Positions 47,641-60,815 are shown, counted from the first letter of the stretch. The stretch: DNA of 64,000 nt from Sedimenticola hydrogenitrophicus (GCF_025175675.1 NZ_JANIOA010000002.1:62001-126000), one strand, 5' to 3'. Numbers and translations are program-made. Notes: generated by a model not told the origin, from the sequence alone.

Positions 47641-49899
47641 ATGTTAAGTAAAGAGCTAGAATTCACCCTGAACCAGGCCTTTATGGAGGCCCGTGACAGG
47701 CATCATGAGTACATGACGGTAGAGCATCTGCTGCTGGCCCTGTTGGATAATCCGACCGCCGCCAATGTTCTGCGGGCATGTGGCGCGGATACCGAGGTTT
47801 TGCGGCGCGATATCGACCAGTTCATTGAGGAGACCACGCCGCTTTTGCCGGATGACACCGAACACGAGACCCAGCCGACCCTGGGTTTTCAGCGGGTACT
47901 CCAGCGTGCCGTTTATCATGTGCAGTCCTCCGGGCGGGACGAAGTGACCGGGGCCAATGTCCTGGTGGCGATTTTCAGCGAGCAGGAGTCGCAGGCGGTT
48001 TTCTTTCTGCATCAGCAGGATATCGCGCGGCTTGATGTGGTCAACTACATCTCCCACGGTATCTCCAAGGTGCATGGCGATTCGGAGCAGCGGGATGAGA
48101 TCAGCCGCAGCAGCGAGGAGATCGAGGTTGATTCACCGGCTTCCAATCCGCTGGATAACTTCTCCACCAATCTGAACGAGCAGGCGCGGCTGGGCAAGAT
48201 CGATCCACTGATCGGTCGTGCCCTCGAGATCGAGCGGACCGTGCAGATTCTCTGTCGTCGCAGGAAAAACAATCCGCTGCTGGTGGGTGAGGCCGGTGTC
48301 GGCAAAACGGCCATCGCCGAAGGACTGGCGAAGAAGATTGTTGACCGGGAAGTCCCGGAGATCCTCTCCAAATGCACCATCTATTCTCTCGATCTGGGCA
48401 GTCTGGTGGCGGGCACCAAATACCGTGGTGACTTTGAGAAAAGGCTCAAGGCGGTATTGGCGCAACTGAAAAAGGAGCCGGACACCATACTCTTTATCGA
48501 TGAGATCCACACGGTCATCGGTGCGGGTGCGGCATCCGGCGGGGTAATGGATGCCTCGAACCTGATCAAACCGGTACTGGCTTCGGGCGAACTGCGCTGT
48601 ATCGGTTCGACGACCTACCAGGAGTTTCGCGGTATTTTCGAGAAAGACCGCGCCCTGGCCCGGCGCTTCCAGAAGATCGATGTGGAAGAGCCCTCGGTGG
48701 AAGAGACCATTGAGATCCTCAAGGGCTTGAAGAGTCGCTTTGAGGAGCATCACCACATCACTTACTCCAATGAGGCGTTGCGGACCGCGGCCGAACTCTC
48801 GGAGCGTTATATCAACGACCGGCATCTCCCGGACAAGGCGATCGACGTGATCGATGAGGCCGGTGCCAGCGTGCAGTTGCAGGATGCCGACCATCGCAAG
48901 CAGCGGATCGAGGTGGCGGATATCGAGAATATCATCGCCAAGATGGCACGCATCCCGCCGAAGAGTGTCTCTGTCTCCGATGTCGAGGCATTGAAGAGCC
49001 TGGATCGAAACCTCAAGATGGTGGTGTATGGTCAGGACGAGGCCATTGCTACCCTGACCGCGGCCATTCGCATGAGCCGTTCGGGTCTCGGCAATGAGCA
49101 GCGGCCGGTGGGTTCTTTCCTGTTTGCCGGGCCGACCGGCGTGGGCAAGACCGAGGTCACCCGGCAGTTGGCGCGGATCCTCGGTATCGAACTGATCCGC
49201 TTCGACATGTCCGAGTACATGGAGCGCCACACGGTTTCGCGGCTGATCGGTGCGCCTCCCGGCTATGTCGGTTACGACCAGGGCGGCCTATTGACCGAGG
49301 AGATCAGCAAACACCCGCACTCGGTGCTGTTGCTGGACGAGATAGAGAAGGCGCATCCGGATGTGTTCAATCTGTTGCTGCAGGTGATGGACCACGGCAC
49401 ACTCACGGATAACAACGGCAGGAAAGCCGATTTCAGGAATGTGGTGATTGTGATGACCACCAACGCCGGTGCCGGCGAGATGGCCCGGGCCTCCATCGGC
49501 TTCACCCCCCAGGATCACACCACCGATGGTATGGAGTCGATCAAGAAGATGTTCTCGCCGGAATTCCGCAACCGGCTCGATGCCATCATCCAGTTCAAGT
49601 CACTGCCGCTCGATGTGATCAGCAACGTGGTGGACAAGTTTATTTTCGAGCTCGAAGGTCAGCTGGAAGACAAGCACGTGACCCTGACCCTGGATGCCGA
49701 GGCCAAGGCCTGGCTGGCGCAACACGGCTATGACGCAACCATGGGCGCCCGGCCGATGGCACGCCTGATCCAGGAGAAGATCAAAAAGCCGATGGCGGAG
49801 GAGCTGCTGTTCGGATCCCTGTCGGAGGGCGGTCACATACGGGTGACGGTGGTCGAGGGTGAGCTGGTGCTGGAGATGGAGGGCTGCGCCATTCACTGA
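47641..49899 (+). CDS. clpA: ClpA ATPase of the ClpAP protease
   Basis: 752 residues. Clp N-domain ([26 protein letters not shown]) and two AAA+ modules, Walker [10 protein letters not shown] and GPTGVGKTE. It unfolds substrates for ClpP. ATG 47641 is preferred to an upstream in-frame start as it follows GGAAG and begins [11 protein letters not shown]. No clpP gene is in this window. Confidence 0.97.
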   Translation: MLSKELEFTLNQAFMEARDRHHEYMTVEHLLLALLDNPTAANVLRACGADTEVLRRDIDQFIEETTPLLPDDTEHETQPTLGFQRVLQRAVYHVQSSGRDEVTGANVLVAIFSEQESQAVFFLHQQDIARLDVVNYISHGISKVHGDSEQRDEISRSSEEIEVDSPASNPLDNFSTNLNEQARLGKIDPLIGRALEIERTVQILCRRRKNNPLLVGEAGVGKTAIAEGLAKKIVDREVPEILSKCTIYSLDLGSLVAGTKYRGDFEKRLKAVLAQLKKEPDTILFIDEIHTVIGAGAASGGVMDASNLIKPVLASGELRCIGSTTYQEFRGIFEKDRALARRFQKIDVEEPSVEETIEILKGLKSRFEEHHHITYSNEALRTAAELSERYINDRHLPDKAIDVIDEAGASVQLQDADHRKQRIEVADIENIIAKMARIPPKSVSVSDVEALKSLDRNLKMVVYGQDEAIATLTAAIRMSRSGLGNEQRPVGSFLFAGPTGVGKTEVTRQLARILGIELIRFDMSEYMERHTVSRLIGAPPGYVGYDQGGLLTEEISKHPHSVLLLDEIEKAHPDVFNLLLQVMDHGTLTDNNGRKADFRNVVIVMTTNAGAGEMARASIGFTPQDHTTDGMESIKKMFSPEFRNRLDAIIQFKSLPLDVISNVVDKFIFELEGQLEDKHVTLTLDAEAKAWLAQHGYDATMGARPMARLIQEKIKKPMAEELLFGSLSEGGHIRVTVVEGELVLEMEGCAIH

Positions 49900-49936
49900 T
49901 GGCCACTGACGACGCAGCGCCGATTTCGATTTCCGA

Positions 49937-50155
49937 TCAGCGCGCGCGGTAGGTGATACGGCCCTTGCTCAAGTCGTAAGGGGTCAACTGAACAGTGACG
50001 GTGTCTCCGGTGAGAATGCGGATATAGTGTTTGCGCATCTTGCCGGAGATATGGGCTGTAACGACATGACCGTTTTCCAGCTCGACGCGGAACATGGTGT
50101 TGGGCAGGGTCTCAATAACCGTGCCGTCCATCTCAATAAAATCTTCTTTTGCCAT
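49937..50155 (-). CDS. infA: Translation initiation factor IF-1
   Basis: 72 residues, OB-fold ([20 protein letters not shown], then [16 protein letters not shown]). Same order relative to clpA and aat as in E. coli, though the tRNA-Ser gene found there is missing here. Confidence 0.97.
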   Translation of the reverse strand: MAKEDFIEMDGTVIETLPNTMFRVELENGHVVTAHISGKMRKHYIRILTGDTVTVQLTPYDLSKGRITYRAR

Positions 50156-50298
50156 TCGGTTTCCTGGTTACCCTAAGTTGCTGGCCGCGGATTATAGCAC
50201 AATGCCAGCCAAATTTAGCGGGCAATTATGAGTGAAAACCAGTATAAGGCAAGTACTTTATCCCGATTGTCGGCTGTTTATTAACCCCGGGTGCCGGG

Positions 50299-51039
50299 CT
50301 ATTCACTCTTATCCGTCTCCTGAACCCTGACCCACTTCCCATTGATGAATATCTCGTGAGGAAGATACTGGCTCTTATATGACATTTTCCGGCACTCCGG
50401 GACCCAGTAACCTAGATACAGCCAGGGGAGTCGGCGTCTTTTGCACTCCTCGATCTGCCAGAGCAGACAGAACACGCCGAGGCTGAGCCGCGCGAGTTCC
50501 GGATCAAAAAAGGTATAGACAGCGGACAGTCCCTGTCGAAGTATGTCGGTGACCGCGACGGCGATCAGTTTGTCGTCCTGGTAAAAGGCAAAGCTGCTGC
50601 TGAGGGACCAGCTACTGGAGATAAACTGTGCATACCCGTCCTCGGTGGTGGCGGCCATCTCCCCGTTCGGGTGACGTGACTGGATGTAGCGTCTGAACAG
50701 GTCGTAGTGGGCCGGGTCAAATCCGGCCGCTTGCTCGGTCACCCGGAAAAGGGCCTGCTGCCGGTTCCAGATGCGCCGCTGAATGCGCCGTGGTTTGAAC
50801 TCATCCACTGCGATCCGTAGCGGGATACATTGCCTGCAGTCGGGGCAATTGGGGCGATAGATGAACTCCCCGCTGCGCCGGAACCCCTGGTCGATCAGCG
50901 CTTCGTAGAGCGGCATGGATTTGGCCCGATAGGGGTCAACAAACAGGCTCCTTGCCCGTTTGCCGTCAAGATAGGCGCAGCGGTGTTCTGCCGACTGGTA
51001 GAGCTGTATCGTGCCGGACTGCCGGGTGTCAGGGCGCAT
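50299..51039 (-). CDS. bpt: Aspartate/glutamate leucyltransferase Bpt
   Basis: 246 residues from ATG 51039. N-terminal FeS-type or zinc-type cysteines in YRPNCPDCRQCIPLR and a GNAT-like core with WLYLGYWVPECRKMSYKSQY. It adds leucine to proteins with N-terminal Asp or Glu, making ClpS substrates. An upstream 93-base extension in frame overlaps aat and is not used; the gene overlaps aat by 11 bases. Confidence 0.92.
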   Translation of the reverse strand: MRPDTRQSGTIQLYQSAEHRCAYLDGKRARSLFVDPYRAKSMPLYEALIDQGFRRSGEFIYRPNCPDCRQCIPLRIAVDEFKPRRIQRRIWNRQQALFRVTEQAAGFDPAHYDLFRRYIQSRHPNGEMAATTEDGYAQFISSSWSLSSSFAFYQDDKLIAVAVTDILRQGLSAVYTFFDPELARLSLGVFCLLWQIEECKRRRLPWLYLGYWVPECRKMSYKSQYLPHEIFINGKWVRVQETDKSE

Positions 51040-51733
51040 CGATACCCCCGTCCCAGCGGCCGGTAACTCCCGGTTGGTTGCAGTAGTGTTGCAGGAGTTC
51101 GCAGAACCGTTTTCGCTCCATCTCCTCGGCACCCAGGGAGATCAGGTGAGCGGTATACACCTGGCAGTCAATCAGTCCGAATCCCCTGGCGGCCAGGGTG
51201 CGCGCCAGATGCACCAGGGCGATTTTCGAGGCATCGCGCGCCAGGCTGAACATGGATTCACCAAAAAACGCCCGTCCAATGGCGATACCGTAGAGTCCGC
51301 CGACTAACCGTTCGCCTTCCCGAACCTCCACCGAGTGGGCGAAGCCGAGTCGGTGGAGATGAATGTAGGCCTGTTTCATCTCATCGGTGATCCAGGTCTC
51401 TTCACGGCCCGGTAGCGGCATGGCGCAGGTGTTGATCACGTCGCTGAAGGCGGTGTCGAAGGAGCAGTGGTAATTGCGGTTGCGCAGACTCTTTCCCAGA
51501 CTCCTGGAGATCTTGATCTGCTCCGGAAACAGCACCGTTCTGGGGTCTGGCGACCACCAGAGTATCGGTTGTTCGGAGGAATACCAGGGGAAGATCCCCT
51601 GCCGGTAAGCATTCAGCAACCGGGTGGGGGAGAGGTCGCCGCCGATTGCCAGGAGCCCGTCCGGCTCCTGCTCCGCAAACTCGACCGGTGGGAAGTGCTC
51701 TTCCGGATTGTCTGGATCAAGCAGTGATATCAT
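51029..51733 (-). CDS. aat: Leucyl/phenylalanyl-tRNA--protein transferase Aat
   Basis: 234 residues. GLLAIGGDLSPTRLLNAYRQGIFPW and GGLYGIAIGRAFFGESMFS mark the family. It adds Leu or Phe to proteins with N-terminal Lys or Arg. In an operon with bpt. Confidence 0.96.
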   Translation of the reverse strand: MISLLDPDNPEEHFPPVEFAEQEPDGLLAIGGDLSPTRLLNAYRQGIFPWYSSEQPILWWSPDPRTVLFPEQIKISRSLGKSLRNRNYHCSFDTAFSDVINTCAMPLPGREETWITDEMKQAYIHLHRLGFAHSVEVREGERLVGGLYGIAIGRAFFGESMFSLARDASKIALVHLARTLAARGFGLIDCQVYTAHLISLGAEEMERKRFCELLQHYCNQPGVTGRWDGGIDAP

Positions 51734-51803
51734 AGTGACGGGTGCTTGCCTTTTTGCCTAATCTCTGCGATATGAACATTATAGGTACCTTAAAATAAAT
51801 TCC

Positions 51804-52475
51804 ATGCCCGAAAATATCCTCAATCTGCATGTTGGCAAGATGCTCCAGTTGCAACGCATCTCGCCCGAGTACAATGATCGCTACACTGTCATGTTGATCG
51901 GCTTTCTGCCGGGACAGGGGGTGATAGTGACCACGCCAAAGGTCCAGGATAAGGTGCAGTTTATCAAAGAGGGGGCACGTTTTGCGGTCCGCCTGCTGCA
52001 CGGCAGTAAGGTGCTGGGGTTCGTCTCCACCGTGACCCGCTCCGCCACCCGGCCATATCCGCATCTGCATATGAGCTATCCGTCAGAGATCGAGAGTCTG
52101 GCCATACGCAATGCCGAACGGGTCGGCACCAATTTGCCGGCGGTGGTGAGAAACACCCGGCATCCGGACAACGATGATGCCTGGCAGCCGGTGCTGGTCA
52201 AGGACCTCAGTATGACCGGGGCACGGCTGGAGAGCATCGAGCCGCTCGGTCGCACCAGCGAGCGGCTGGTGATGAAGCTGGATATCGATGTGTGTGGGGA
52301 GAACGAGCAGATCCGGGTGCTGGCCGAGATCTGCAACCGTTCGGTGGTCAGTCACAAGGGTGATCCCGAGGATAACCGATACTGCTGCGGAATCTCGTTT
52401 CTGCAGGTCAACCGCCTTCAGGAAGTACTGCTCAACAACTGTGTACTGCAGTTGAAGAATGGGGTGAGTAATTAG
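51804..52475 (+). CDS. YcgR-like PilZ-domain cyclic-di-GMP receptor
   Basis: 223 residues: an N-terminal YcgR-type domain (VGKMLQLQRI, then LIGFLPGQGVIVTTP) and a C-terminal PilZ domain with RNAER (the RxxxR motif) and DLSMTG (the D/NxSxxG motif), both needed to bind cyclic-di-GMP. It may brake flagellar or surface behaviour. Its stop codon overlaps the left end of an inverted-repeat element. Confidence 0.88.
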   Translation: MPENILNLHVGKMLQLQRISPEYNDRYTVMLIGFLPGQGVIVTTPKVQDKVQFIKEGARFAVRLLHGSKVLGFVSTVTRSATRPYPHLHMSYPSEIESLAIRNAERVGTNLPAVVRNTRHPDNDDAWQPVLVKDLSMTGARLESIEPLGRTSERLVMKLDIDVCGENEQIRVLAEICNRSVVSHKGDPEDNRYCCGISFLQVNRLQEVLLNNCVLQLKNGVSN

Positions 52476-52637
52476 GGGCCGCGGAAAAAATAAATCATCC
52501 CATCTCGCTTCGCCCTCGACCCGCTCACGGCGTTGTGCAAAGGGTTACATAGGCCCGCTATGCGCCCCTTTGCACGCCTTGTGAGCAGACCGATGGCTGT
52601 GCGATCTTGGGATGATTTATTTTCACCGCGACCCTAA
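52472..52637. mobile_element. 166-bp element with 30-bp terminal inverted repeats
   Basis: The left end (TTAGGGGCCGCGG, then AAAATAAATCATCCCA) and right end (reverse complement TTAGGGTCGCGGTG, then AAAATAAATCATCCCA) are near-perfect inverted repeats of about 30 bases. Inside is a CAAAGGG/CCCTTTG hairpin. It begins at the PilZ gene's stop codon and lies between convergent genes, so it may also act as a bidirectional terminator. Confidence 0.7.
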
Positions 52638-52678
52638 CCGGACACCGGACGGTGAATCCGCCCGGTGTCCGGCCACGC

Positions 52679-53647
<969 letters not shown>

Positions 53648-53783
53648 TTACTCCTGCGAATGTCCATGCAGACTGAACCGCCCCGATCGGGAGTGGATCA
53701 GGCAATAAATATCAAAACTATGGGGTTTCCGTACAGTGACAGAAGACACCCGTTACCTTTGTGGGGTTCATGCCCAAGGGCTA

Positions 53784-54015
53784 GGAGCCTGTCGGGTTTA
53801 ACGCTGTTTGGCTGCAAATCCCTGGATGGCGATCAACTCAGCTTATCGAACTCGTTAAATAAGTCCACTATTCACCTCGTTCGATAAACGGATTTGATTC
53901 GCCCCCAGTGATTTGACTTCGGGCAACCATGCCCTACGCCCCTTCGGGGCCGGCTTCGCCGTTCAATCCGCTCCTGCGGATTAGGCGCTTCAAACGGATA
54001 AACCCGACAGGCTCC
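53784..54015. mobile_element. 232-bp element with 17-bp perfect terminal inverted repeats
   Basis: GGAGCCTGTCGGGTTTA (53784-53800) and TAAACCCGACAGGCTCC (53999-54015). The interior is non-coding with several small palindromes (CCCTTCGGGG-type). The end motif GGAGCCTGTC recurs alone at 54091-54100 and, inverted, at 46451-46460. No target duplication is clear. It lies between the divergent trxB and ftsK genes. Confidence 0.75.
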
Positions 54016-54232
54016 CGGATGGGTGTCGATGGTACGTAAAGCGTGATGGAGGGTAAAGACTCTTTTCATCGATTCGGCGAAGATCCCTCCAGGAGCCTGT
54101 CAGCCAAAAGCCCGTTGGGGTTCGCGGGCCCACCCGAAGCCACGAATGGGCGGCCCCTTACCCAATCAATAGCTATCAAGTTAGACTAAATAGCTACTCT
54201 AACTATATAATTTAGAATCTATTTTCAATTCG
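54016..54232 (+). promoter_or_regulatory. ftsK upstream region with A/T-rich promoter-like end
   Basis: Contains another GGAGCCTGTC followed by an unassigned stretch. The last 60 bases are A/T-rich: TTAGAC (54181-54186), a 19-base spacer and TATAAT (54206-54211). The spacer is long for sigma-70, so this is a tentative promoter. Confidence 0.35.
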
Positions 54233-56542
54233 GTGAATATGGTGGCACAAGCCAGTCAAACAGAACGGCTGCAGAATGACACGGGAAGCGTTGCCGGGCA
54301 GCGACTCAGAGAGGGCGCGCTGCTGCTGCTGGTGGCCATTTCGGCCTACCTGATGCTCTCCCTGGTGACCTACGCGCCTAATGATCCCGGCTGGTCCTAT
54401 GCCGGTTCGCGGGAGTCTGCCGAGAATGCGGGCGGACTGGCCGGGGCCTGGCTGGCCGATGTGCTGCTGAATCTGTTCGGCCTCTGGGGCTACCTGTTTC
54501 CCCTGATGATCGGCTGGAGCGGCTGGCTGTTCCTGAAGGAGCGGAACCCGGATAACAGCCTGAATATTCCCATGGTCTCCCTGCGCTGGGTCGGTTTTCT
54601 GCTCACCCTCACCGCCGGCAGCAGTCTGGCGGCGCTGCATCTCTCCCACATCGCGACCTTTCTGCCGGGTGGCTCGGGGGGCATGCTGGGCGCCTTTTTT
54701 CAGCAACAGCTGGTGAGTGTCTTCAGCTTCGCCGGTGGCAGCCTGCTGCTGTTGGCCCTGATGCTGTCCGGGTTCACGCTGTTTACCGGGATCTCCTGGT
54801 TCCGGGTCATGGATGGCATGGGCGGCCTGGTGTTGCGGTTTTTCCGTTATCTGGGATCGTTCCAGGGGCGCCTGGCGGAGGCGCGTAAGGCCCGGGAGGT
54901 GAAGCGACGCCGCAGCGAGACCTTCAAGGCCGAGAAGAAACGTATCGAGAAACGCGTACCCCCCAAGATCGAGCCGGTCATCCGCGAGGTCAAGACCAGT
55001 GAGCGGGTAGAGAAGGAGAAGCAGGTTCAGCTGTTCGACAGCGCGGAGGAGGGGGGGCTGCCACCACTCGGGTTGCTCGACGAGGCGCGCAAGAGCGGTC
55101 TCGGCTACTCCAAGGAGGCGCTGGCCGCCATGTCCCAGCTGGTCGAGCTGAAGCTGAAGGATTTTGGTATCGAGGTGCAGGTGGTGGCGGTTCACCCGGG
55201 GCCGGTCATCACCCTGTTTGAGCTGCAGCTGGCACCGGGCACCAAGGCAAGCAAGATCACCAATCTCTCCAAAGATCTGGCGCGGGCGCTCTCCACTACC
55301 AGTGTCCGGGTGGTCGAGGTGATCCCGGGCAAGAGCGTCATCGGTCTGGAGATCCCCAATGAATATCGGGAGATGGTCTACCTGAGCGAGGTGCTGAAGT
55401 CGGAGGCCTACGATTCGGCCAAGTCCCGCCTGACCTTGGCGCTGGGCAAGGATATCGCCGGGAATCCCGCCGTGGCGGATCTGGGCAAGATGCCCCACGC
55501 CCTGATCGCCGGCACCACCGGTTCCGGTAAATCGGTGGCTATCAACGCCATGATCCTGAGCCTGCTGTACAAAGCCTCGCCGAAAGAGGTGCGGCTGATC
55601 ATGGTGGATCCCAAGATGCTGGAACTGTCGGTCTATGAGGGGATTCCCCACCTGCTGACGCCGGTGGTGACCGACATGAAGGAGGCGGCCAACGCCTTGC
55701 GCTGGTGTGTCGGGGAGATGGAACGGCGCTATCGGCTGATGGCGGCATTGGGGGTGCGAAATATCGCCGGCTATAACAAGAAGGTGAGTGATGCGGAAAA
55801 GCGCGGCGAGCCGATCAAGGACCCGTTGTTCCAGCCCAATCCGCTGTTCGAGGCGCAGGAGATACCCAACCTGGAGCGCCTGCCGTACATCGTGGTCATA
55901 ATCGATGAACTGGCGGATATGATGATGGTGGTGGGGAAAAAGGTGGAGGAGCTGATTGCCCGTCTGGCGCAGAAGGCGCGGGCCTCGGGTATTCACCTGC
56001 TGCTGGCCACCCAGCGTCCCTCGGTGGATGTTATTACCGGACTGATCAAGGCCAATATTCCCACCCGAATCGCCTTTCAGGTCTCCTCCCGAATCGACTC
56101 CAGGACCATCCTGGATCAGATGGGGGCGGAACACCTGCTGGGGCATGGCGATATGCTCTATCTGCAGCCCGGCGGCGGTTTTACCCAGCGCATGCACGGT
56201 GCCTTTGTGGATGACAACGAGGTGCACCGCGTGGTCGATCATCTGAAGAAGAGCGGTAAGCCCGACTATATCGAGGAGATCCTCCGGGAACCAACCGAGA
56301 TGATTCCGGGTCTCTCTGGTGAGACCGGGGATACGGAAGACACCGATCCCCTGTACGATGAGGCGGTTCAGATCGTCACCGAATCGCGGCGGGCATCCAT
56401 CTCCGGGGTGCAGCGCCGGCTGAAGATCGGTTACAACCGGGCCGCCCGATTGATTGAAGAGATGGAGCGGACCGGCATTGTCTCTCCCGCCCAGTCCAAC
56501 GGCAATCGTGAGGTGCTGGCGCCTCCACCCCCCGAGATGTGA
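54233..56542 (+). CDS. ftsK: DNA translocase FtsK
   Basis: 769 residues. Four N-terminal membrane helices (to about 190), a short linker, a FtsK alpha/beta motor with Walker A GTTGSGKS and DELADM, and a C-terminal gamma winged helix ([34 protein letters not shown]) that reads KOPS. It clears DNA from the septum and activates XerCD at dif. The linker is short compared with E. coli's 1329-residue protein, as in many bacteria. Starts at GTG 54233 or ATG 54239. Confidence 0.96.
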   Translation: MNMVAQASQTERLQNDTGSVAGQRLREGALLLLVAISAYLMLSLVTYAPNDPGWSYAGSRESAENAGGLAGAWLADVLLNLFGLWGYLFPLMIGWSGWLFLKERNPDNSLNIPMVSLRWVGFLLTLTAGSSLAALHLSHIATFLPGGSGGMLGAFFQQQLVSVFSFAGGSLLLLALMLSGFTLFTGISWFRVMDGMGGLVLRFFRYLGSFQGRLAEARKAREVKRRRSETFKAEKKRIEKRVPPKIEPVIREVKTSERVEKEKQVQLFDSAEEGGLPPLGLLDEARKSGLGYSKEALAAMSQLVELKLKDFGIEVQVVAVHPGPVITLFELQLAPGTKASKITNLSKDLARALSTTSVRVVEVIPGKSVIGLEIPNEYREMVYLSEVLKSEAYDSAKSRLTLALGKDIAGNPAVADLGKMPHALIAGTTGSGKSVAINAMILSLLYKASPKEVRLIMVDPKMLELSVYEGIPHLLTPVVTDMKEAANALRWCVGEMERRYRLMAALGVRNIAGYNKKVSDAEKRGEPIKDPLFQPNPLFEAQEIPNLERLPYIVVIIDELADMMMVVGKKVEELIARLAQKARASGIHLLLATQRPSVDVITGLIKANIPTRIAFQVSSRIDSRTILDQMGAEHLLGHGDMLYLQPGGGFTQRMHGAFVDDNEVHRVVDHLKKSGKPDYIEEILREPTEMIPGLSGETGDTEDTDPLYDEAVQIVTESRRASISGVQRRLKIGYNRAARLIEEMERTGIVSPAQSNGNREVLAPPPPEM

Positions 56543-56543
56543 T

Positions 56544-57173
56544 GTGATCAGATATTTGAAAATGTGTAAATGGCTTTTACTGCTGCTGCTGTTGGCGGTG
56601 CCCCCGGTCTTCGCCAGCACGGCGCTGCAGCAGATGGAGCGGTTTCTCACCGACATGCGGAGTCTTCAGGCCAGTTTTGAGCAGTCGGTACTCGATCCCC
56701 AGCAGCGTCAGGCGGCCCGCTCCCAGGGGGTTTTCTACATGCAGCGTCCAGGGCAGTTTCGCTGGGACTATTCGGAGCCCAACAAACAGCAGATCATCGC
56801 CGATGGGCGTCAGATCTGGCTGATCGACCCGGAACTGGAGCAGGCGAGTGTGCAGACCCAGAGCACGGCGCTACGGGGCACGCCGGCCATGTTCCTGATC
56901 GGTGGTGATCCGGTAGAGCAACATTTTGAAGTAATCGATATCGGTGACAGCCAGGGTTTTGCCTGGGTTGAGCTGATTCCCCGTGACCAGGAGAGCCAGT
57001 TCGTGCGGGTGCTGCTCGCTTTCCAGGGGAATCTGTTGCAGCGCATGGAGATGACCGACACCTTCGATCAGATCACGCGCTTCCAGTTTTACGACATCGA
57101 GCAGAATCCCACCTTCAATCCGGGCTTTTTTGTCTACACCCGGCCTGAATATTTCGATCTCTATCAACACTGA
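56544..57173 (+). CDS. lolA: Outer-membrane lipoprotein carrier LolA
   Basis: 209 residues. Signal peptide [20 protein letters not shown] followed by a mature protein beginning [21 protein letters not shown], with [19 protein letters not shown] typical of LolA. It chaperones lipoproteins across the periplasm. Start GTG 56544, one base after ftsK; ATG 56562 is an alternative. Confidence 0.93.
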   Translation: MIRYLKMCKWLLLLLLLAVPPVFASTALQQMERFLTDMRSLQASFEQSVLDPQQRQAARSQGVFYMQRPGQFRWDYSEPNKQQIIADGRQIWLIDPELEQASVQTQSTALRGTPAMFLIGGDPVEQHFEVIDIGDSQGFAWVELIPRDQESQFVRVLLAFQGNLLQRMEMTDTFDQITRFQFYDIEQNPTFNPGFFVYTRPEYFDLYQH

Positions 57174-57187
57174 ACACAGGCAAGCGG

Positions 57188-58519
57188 GTGCCGGATAACG
57201 ATCTGTTTTCACAAGACGCTCCCGAGCTGATCCGGCCGCTGGCGGATAGGATGCGGCCGCGCACCCTGGACCAGTTTCTCGGTCAGGCCCATATCGTCGG
57301 GGAGGGCAAGCCGCTGCGTATGGCGATCGAATCCGACCGCCTCCACTCGCTCATCTTCTGGGGCCCCCCGGGAACCGGCAAGACCACCTTGGCGAGCCTG
57401 ATTGCCCGCCACTCCGGTGCCCAGTTCCTCAGCCTCTCCGCCGTGCTCTCGGGGGTGAAGGATATCCGTGCCGCCGTCGACAAGGCGCGCGAGGCGCAGC
57501 GGGCGGATGGTCGGAAAACGGTCCTCTTTATCGACGAGGTGCACCGCTTCAACAAGGCGCAGCAGGATGCCTTTCTGCCTCATGTGGAGGATGGCACGTT
57601 GCTGTTCATCGGCGCCACCACGGAGAATCCCTCCTTCGAACTGAACAATGCGCTGCTCTCCAGGTCGCGCACCTATGTACTGAAAAGCCTGGCCCCGGAT
57701 GACCTGGAAAGGATTATCGAGCAGGCCCTGGGCGATCCGGTCCATGGCCTGGGCAAGCGAGGACTACAGCTTGAACCGGAACTGCGGCGGCTGCTCGCGG
57801 AAGCCGCCGATGGCGATGCCCGGCGTGCCCTCAACCTGCTGGAGATCGCCGCCGATCTCTCCAGCGGCACCGAGATCGGTCGTTCGGCGGTGGAGGAGGT
57901 GGTTGGTGGCAATCTGCGGCGCTTCGATAAGGGCGGCGATGCCTTCTACGATCAGATCTCGGCCCTGCACAAGTCGGTGCGGGGCTCCGCGCCCGATGCC
58001 TCGCTCTACTGGTTCGCCCGCATGATCGACGGCGGCTGTGATCCCCTCTACATCGCCCGGCGGGTGGTGCGCATGGCCTCGGAGGATATCGGCAATGCCG
58101 ATCCGCGCGCCCTCAGCATCGCCCTGAACGCCTGGGAGACCCAGGAGCGCCTGGGCAGCCCGGAGGGCGAATTGGCGATCGCCCAGGCGGTCCTCTACCT
58201 GGCCTGCGCCCCTAAGAGCAATGCGGTCTATACCGCCTACAAGGCAGTGATGCAGGATATCCAGGAATCGGGAACCCACGAGATCCCCGTCCACCTGAGG
58301 AATGCGCCGACCCGGCTGATGAAGGAGCTGGGTTATGGGCGCGCATACCGTTATGCCCACGACGAGCCGGATGGCTACGCCGCCGGCGAGAACTACTTCC
58401 CTGAAACCCTGCCGGCCAAGCGCTACTACTATCCCGTGGAGCGGGGGCTGGAGATAAAAATCGCCGAGAAGCTTGAACGGTTGCGAACCCTGGACCGGCA
58501 GGCGAAGAGCGGCAAATAG
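57188..58519 (+). CDS. rarA: Replication-associated recombination protein RarA
   Basis: 443 residues. AAA+ ATPase ([29 protein letters not shown]) with the C-terminal tetramerisation domain ([18 protein letters not shown]). It acts at stalled forks. GTG start at 57188, 14 bases after lolA. Confidence 0.96.
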   Translation: MPDNDLFSQDAPELIRPLADRMRPRTLDQFLGQAHIVGEGKPLRMAIESDRLHSLIFWGPPGTGKTTLASLIARHSGAQFLSLSAVLSGVKDIRAAVDKAREAQRADGRKTVLFIDEVHRFNKAQQDAFLPHVEDGTLLFIGATTENPSFELNNALLSRSRTYVLKSLAPDDLERIIEQALGDPVHGLGKRGLQLEPELRRLLAEAADGDARRALNLLEIAADLSSGTEIGRSAVEEVVGGNLRRFDKGGDAFYDQISALHKSVRGSAPDASLYWFARMIDGGCDPLYIARRVVRMASEDIGNADPRALSIALNAWETQERLGSPEGELAIAQAVLYLACAPKSNAVYTAYKAVMQDIQESGTHEIPVHLRNAPTRLMKELGYGRAYRYAHDEPDGYAAGENYFPETLPAKRYYYPVERGLEIKIAEKLERLRTLDRQAKSGK

Positions 58520-58611
58520 GCCGGTTCACGGGTTTAATCGTGCCGCCCAGTGTTCCGCGCATCTAACAGTGTGTAAAATGCTTTTTTTTAGGTGCCGACG
58601 GGGCGTGAGCA

Positions 58612-58986
58612 TTGTTCCAGGTTTTGACCATTGCAGCGGGGGGAGCCATCGGCGCACTGATGCGTTTCTGGGTCTCCATTGGTATCCACGGGCTGTTCGG
58701 CAGAGGCTTTCCCTATGGCACCCTGACGGTGAATGTCCTGGGCTCCCTGGTGATGGGCTTTCTCTATATCCTGTTTCTGGAACGGATGAGTGTCAGCCCG
58801 GAGGTCAGGGGGGCCGTGCTGGTGGGGTTTCTGGGGGCGTTCACCACTTTCTCCACCTTCTCCATCGAGACGATAAATTTGATCGAGCAGGCGGATTTCG
58901 CCAAGGCCGGTCTCAATATGTTTTTGTCGGTTAGCGCCTGTCTGCTCGCCTGCTGGGCCGGCGTTGTCCTCGCGAGGCAGTTATGA
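58612..58986 (+). CDS. crcB: Fluoride channel CrcB/Fluc
   Basis: 124 residues, four membrane helices. GGAIGALMRF, TLTVNVLGSLVMGF and GFLGAFTTFSTFS are the Fluc motifs. It exports fluoride. The start is TTG 58612; no ATG or GTG in frame is better placed. No fluoride riboswitch is recognised upstream. Overlaps the DUF190 gene by ATGA. Confidence 0.93.
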   Translation: MFQVLTIAAGGAIGALMRFWVSIGIHGLFGRGFPYGTLTVNVLGSLVMGFLYILFLERMSVSPEVRGAVLVGFLGAFTTFSTFSIETINLIEQADFAKAGLNMFLSVSACLLACWAGVVLARQL

Positions 58987-59294
58987 ACAGCAAACCAATT
59001 GTCATGGTGCGTATCTACCTGACCGAAGGAAAGCACCAGTATCAGCAGCTGCTGGAATTGCTGCACGACCGGGAACAGGTGGCCGGGGTCACGGCGTTTC
59101 GCGGGATTGCCGGATTTGGCCAGTCGGGCACCATGCACTCATCGACCCTGCTCGATATATCCCTGGATCTGCCTATAATTCTGGAATTTTTCGACACGCC
59201 TGAAAAAGTGGCTAAAGTACTTGAACACCTGAATCCTCTAATCAAGCCGGGCCACATCGTCAGCTGGTCGGCGACCGTCAACAGTGGTGAATAA
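58983..59294 (+). CDS. DUF190 protein paired with CrcB
   Basis: 103 residues (MVRIYLTEGKHQYQQLLELL, then GVTAFRGIAGFG). DUF190 proteins are ferredoxin-fold, often encoded next to crcB and linked to fluoride resistance or PII-like signalling. Overlaps crcB by 4 bases; serS follows three bases later. Confidence 0.9.
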   Translation: MNSKPIVMVRIYLTEGKHQYQQLLELLHDREQVAGVTAFRGIAGFGQSGTMHSSTLLDISLDLPIILEFFDTPEKVAKVLEHLNPLIKPGHIVSWSATVNSGE

Positions 59295-60572
<1,278 letters not shown>

Positions 60573-60592
60573 GGCGATATACTGACAGCAGT

Positions 60593-60799
60593 GTAACTAC
60601 TCACGGGGTGATTGCCCTGCCTTGCCGGCCTCACACGATGGCTTGCCTCCTCGAATCCGGTCCCTTTTTCAGCGCCTGCCCAAACTCGCTTCGCTCAAAC
60701 AAGGGCAGGCTTGAATCTGAAAAAGGGGCTGGATTCGAGGCGCCATCAAGATCGGCCAACAAGGCAGGCCAATCACCTACAGACCGGGTGAGTAGTTAC
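60593..60799 (+). mobile_element. Largest copy (207 bp) of the GTAACTACTCAC MITE family
   Basis: Ends GTAACTACTCAC (60593-60604) and GTGAGTAGTTAC (60788-60799), with further nested inverted segments (TGCCTTG/CAAGGCA, CTCGAATCC/GGATTCGAG, CCCTTTTTCAG/CTGAAAAAGGG, GCCTGCCC/GGGCAGGC), so the whole element could fold into one long hairpin. Flanks ACAGCAGT and ACCGCAGA agree at 6 of 8 positions, a decayed target duplication. No open frame with coding character. Confidence 0.85.
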
Positions 60800-60815
60800 A
60801 CCGCAGAAATAAACA

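Noticed and set aside
48133-49230. A 365-codon open frame antisense to clpA
   Set aside because: Shadow of a conserved AAA+ gene; composition typical of antisense frames.
54212-56656. An 814-codon open frame antisense to ftsK
   Set aside because: A shadow frame rich in H, Q, G and R, with no domain; ftsK on the other strand is certain.
58520-58611. Fluoride riboswitch before crcB
   Set aside because: I could not find the conserved GATGG-type core or its pseudoknot partner by eye.
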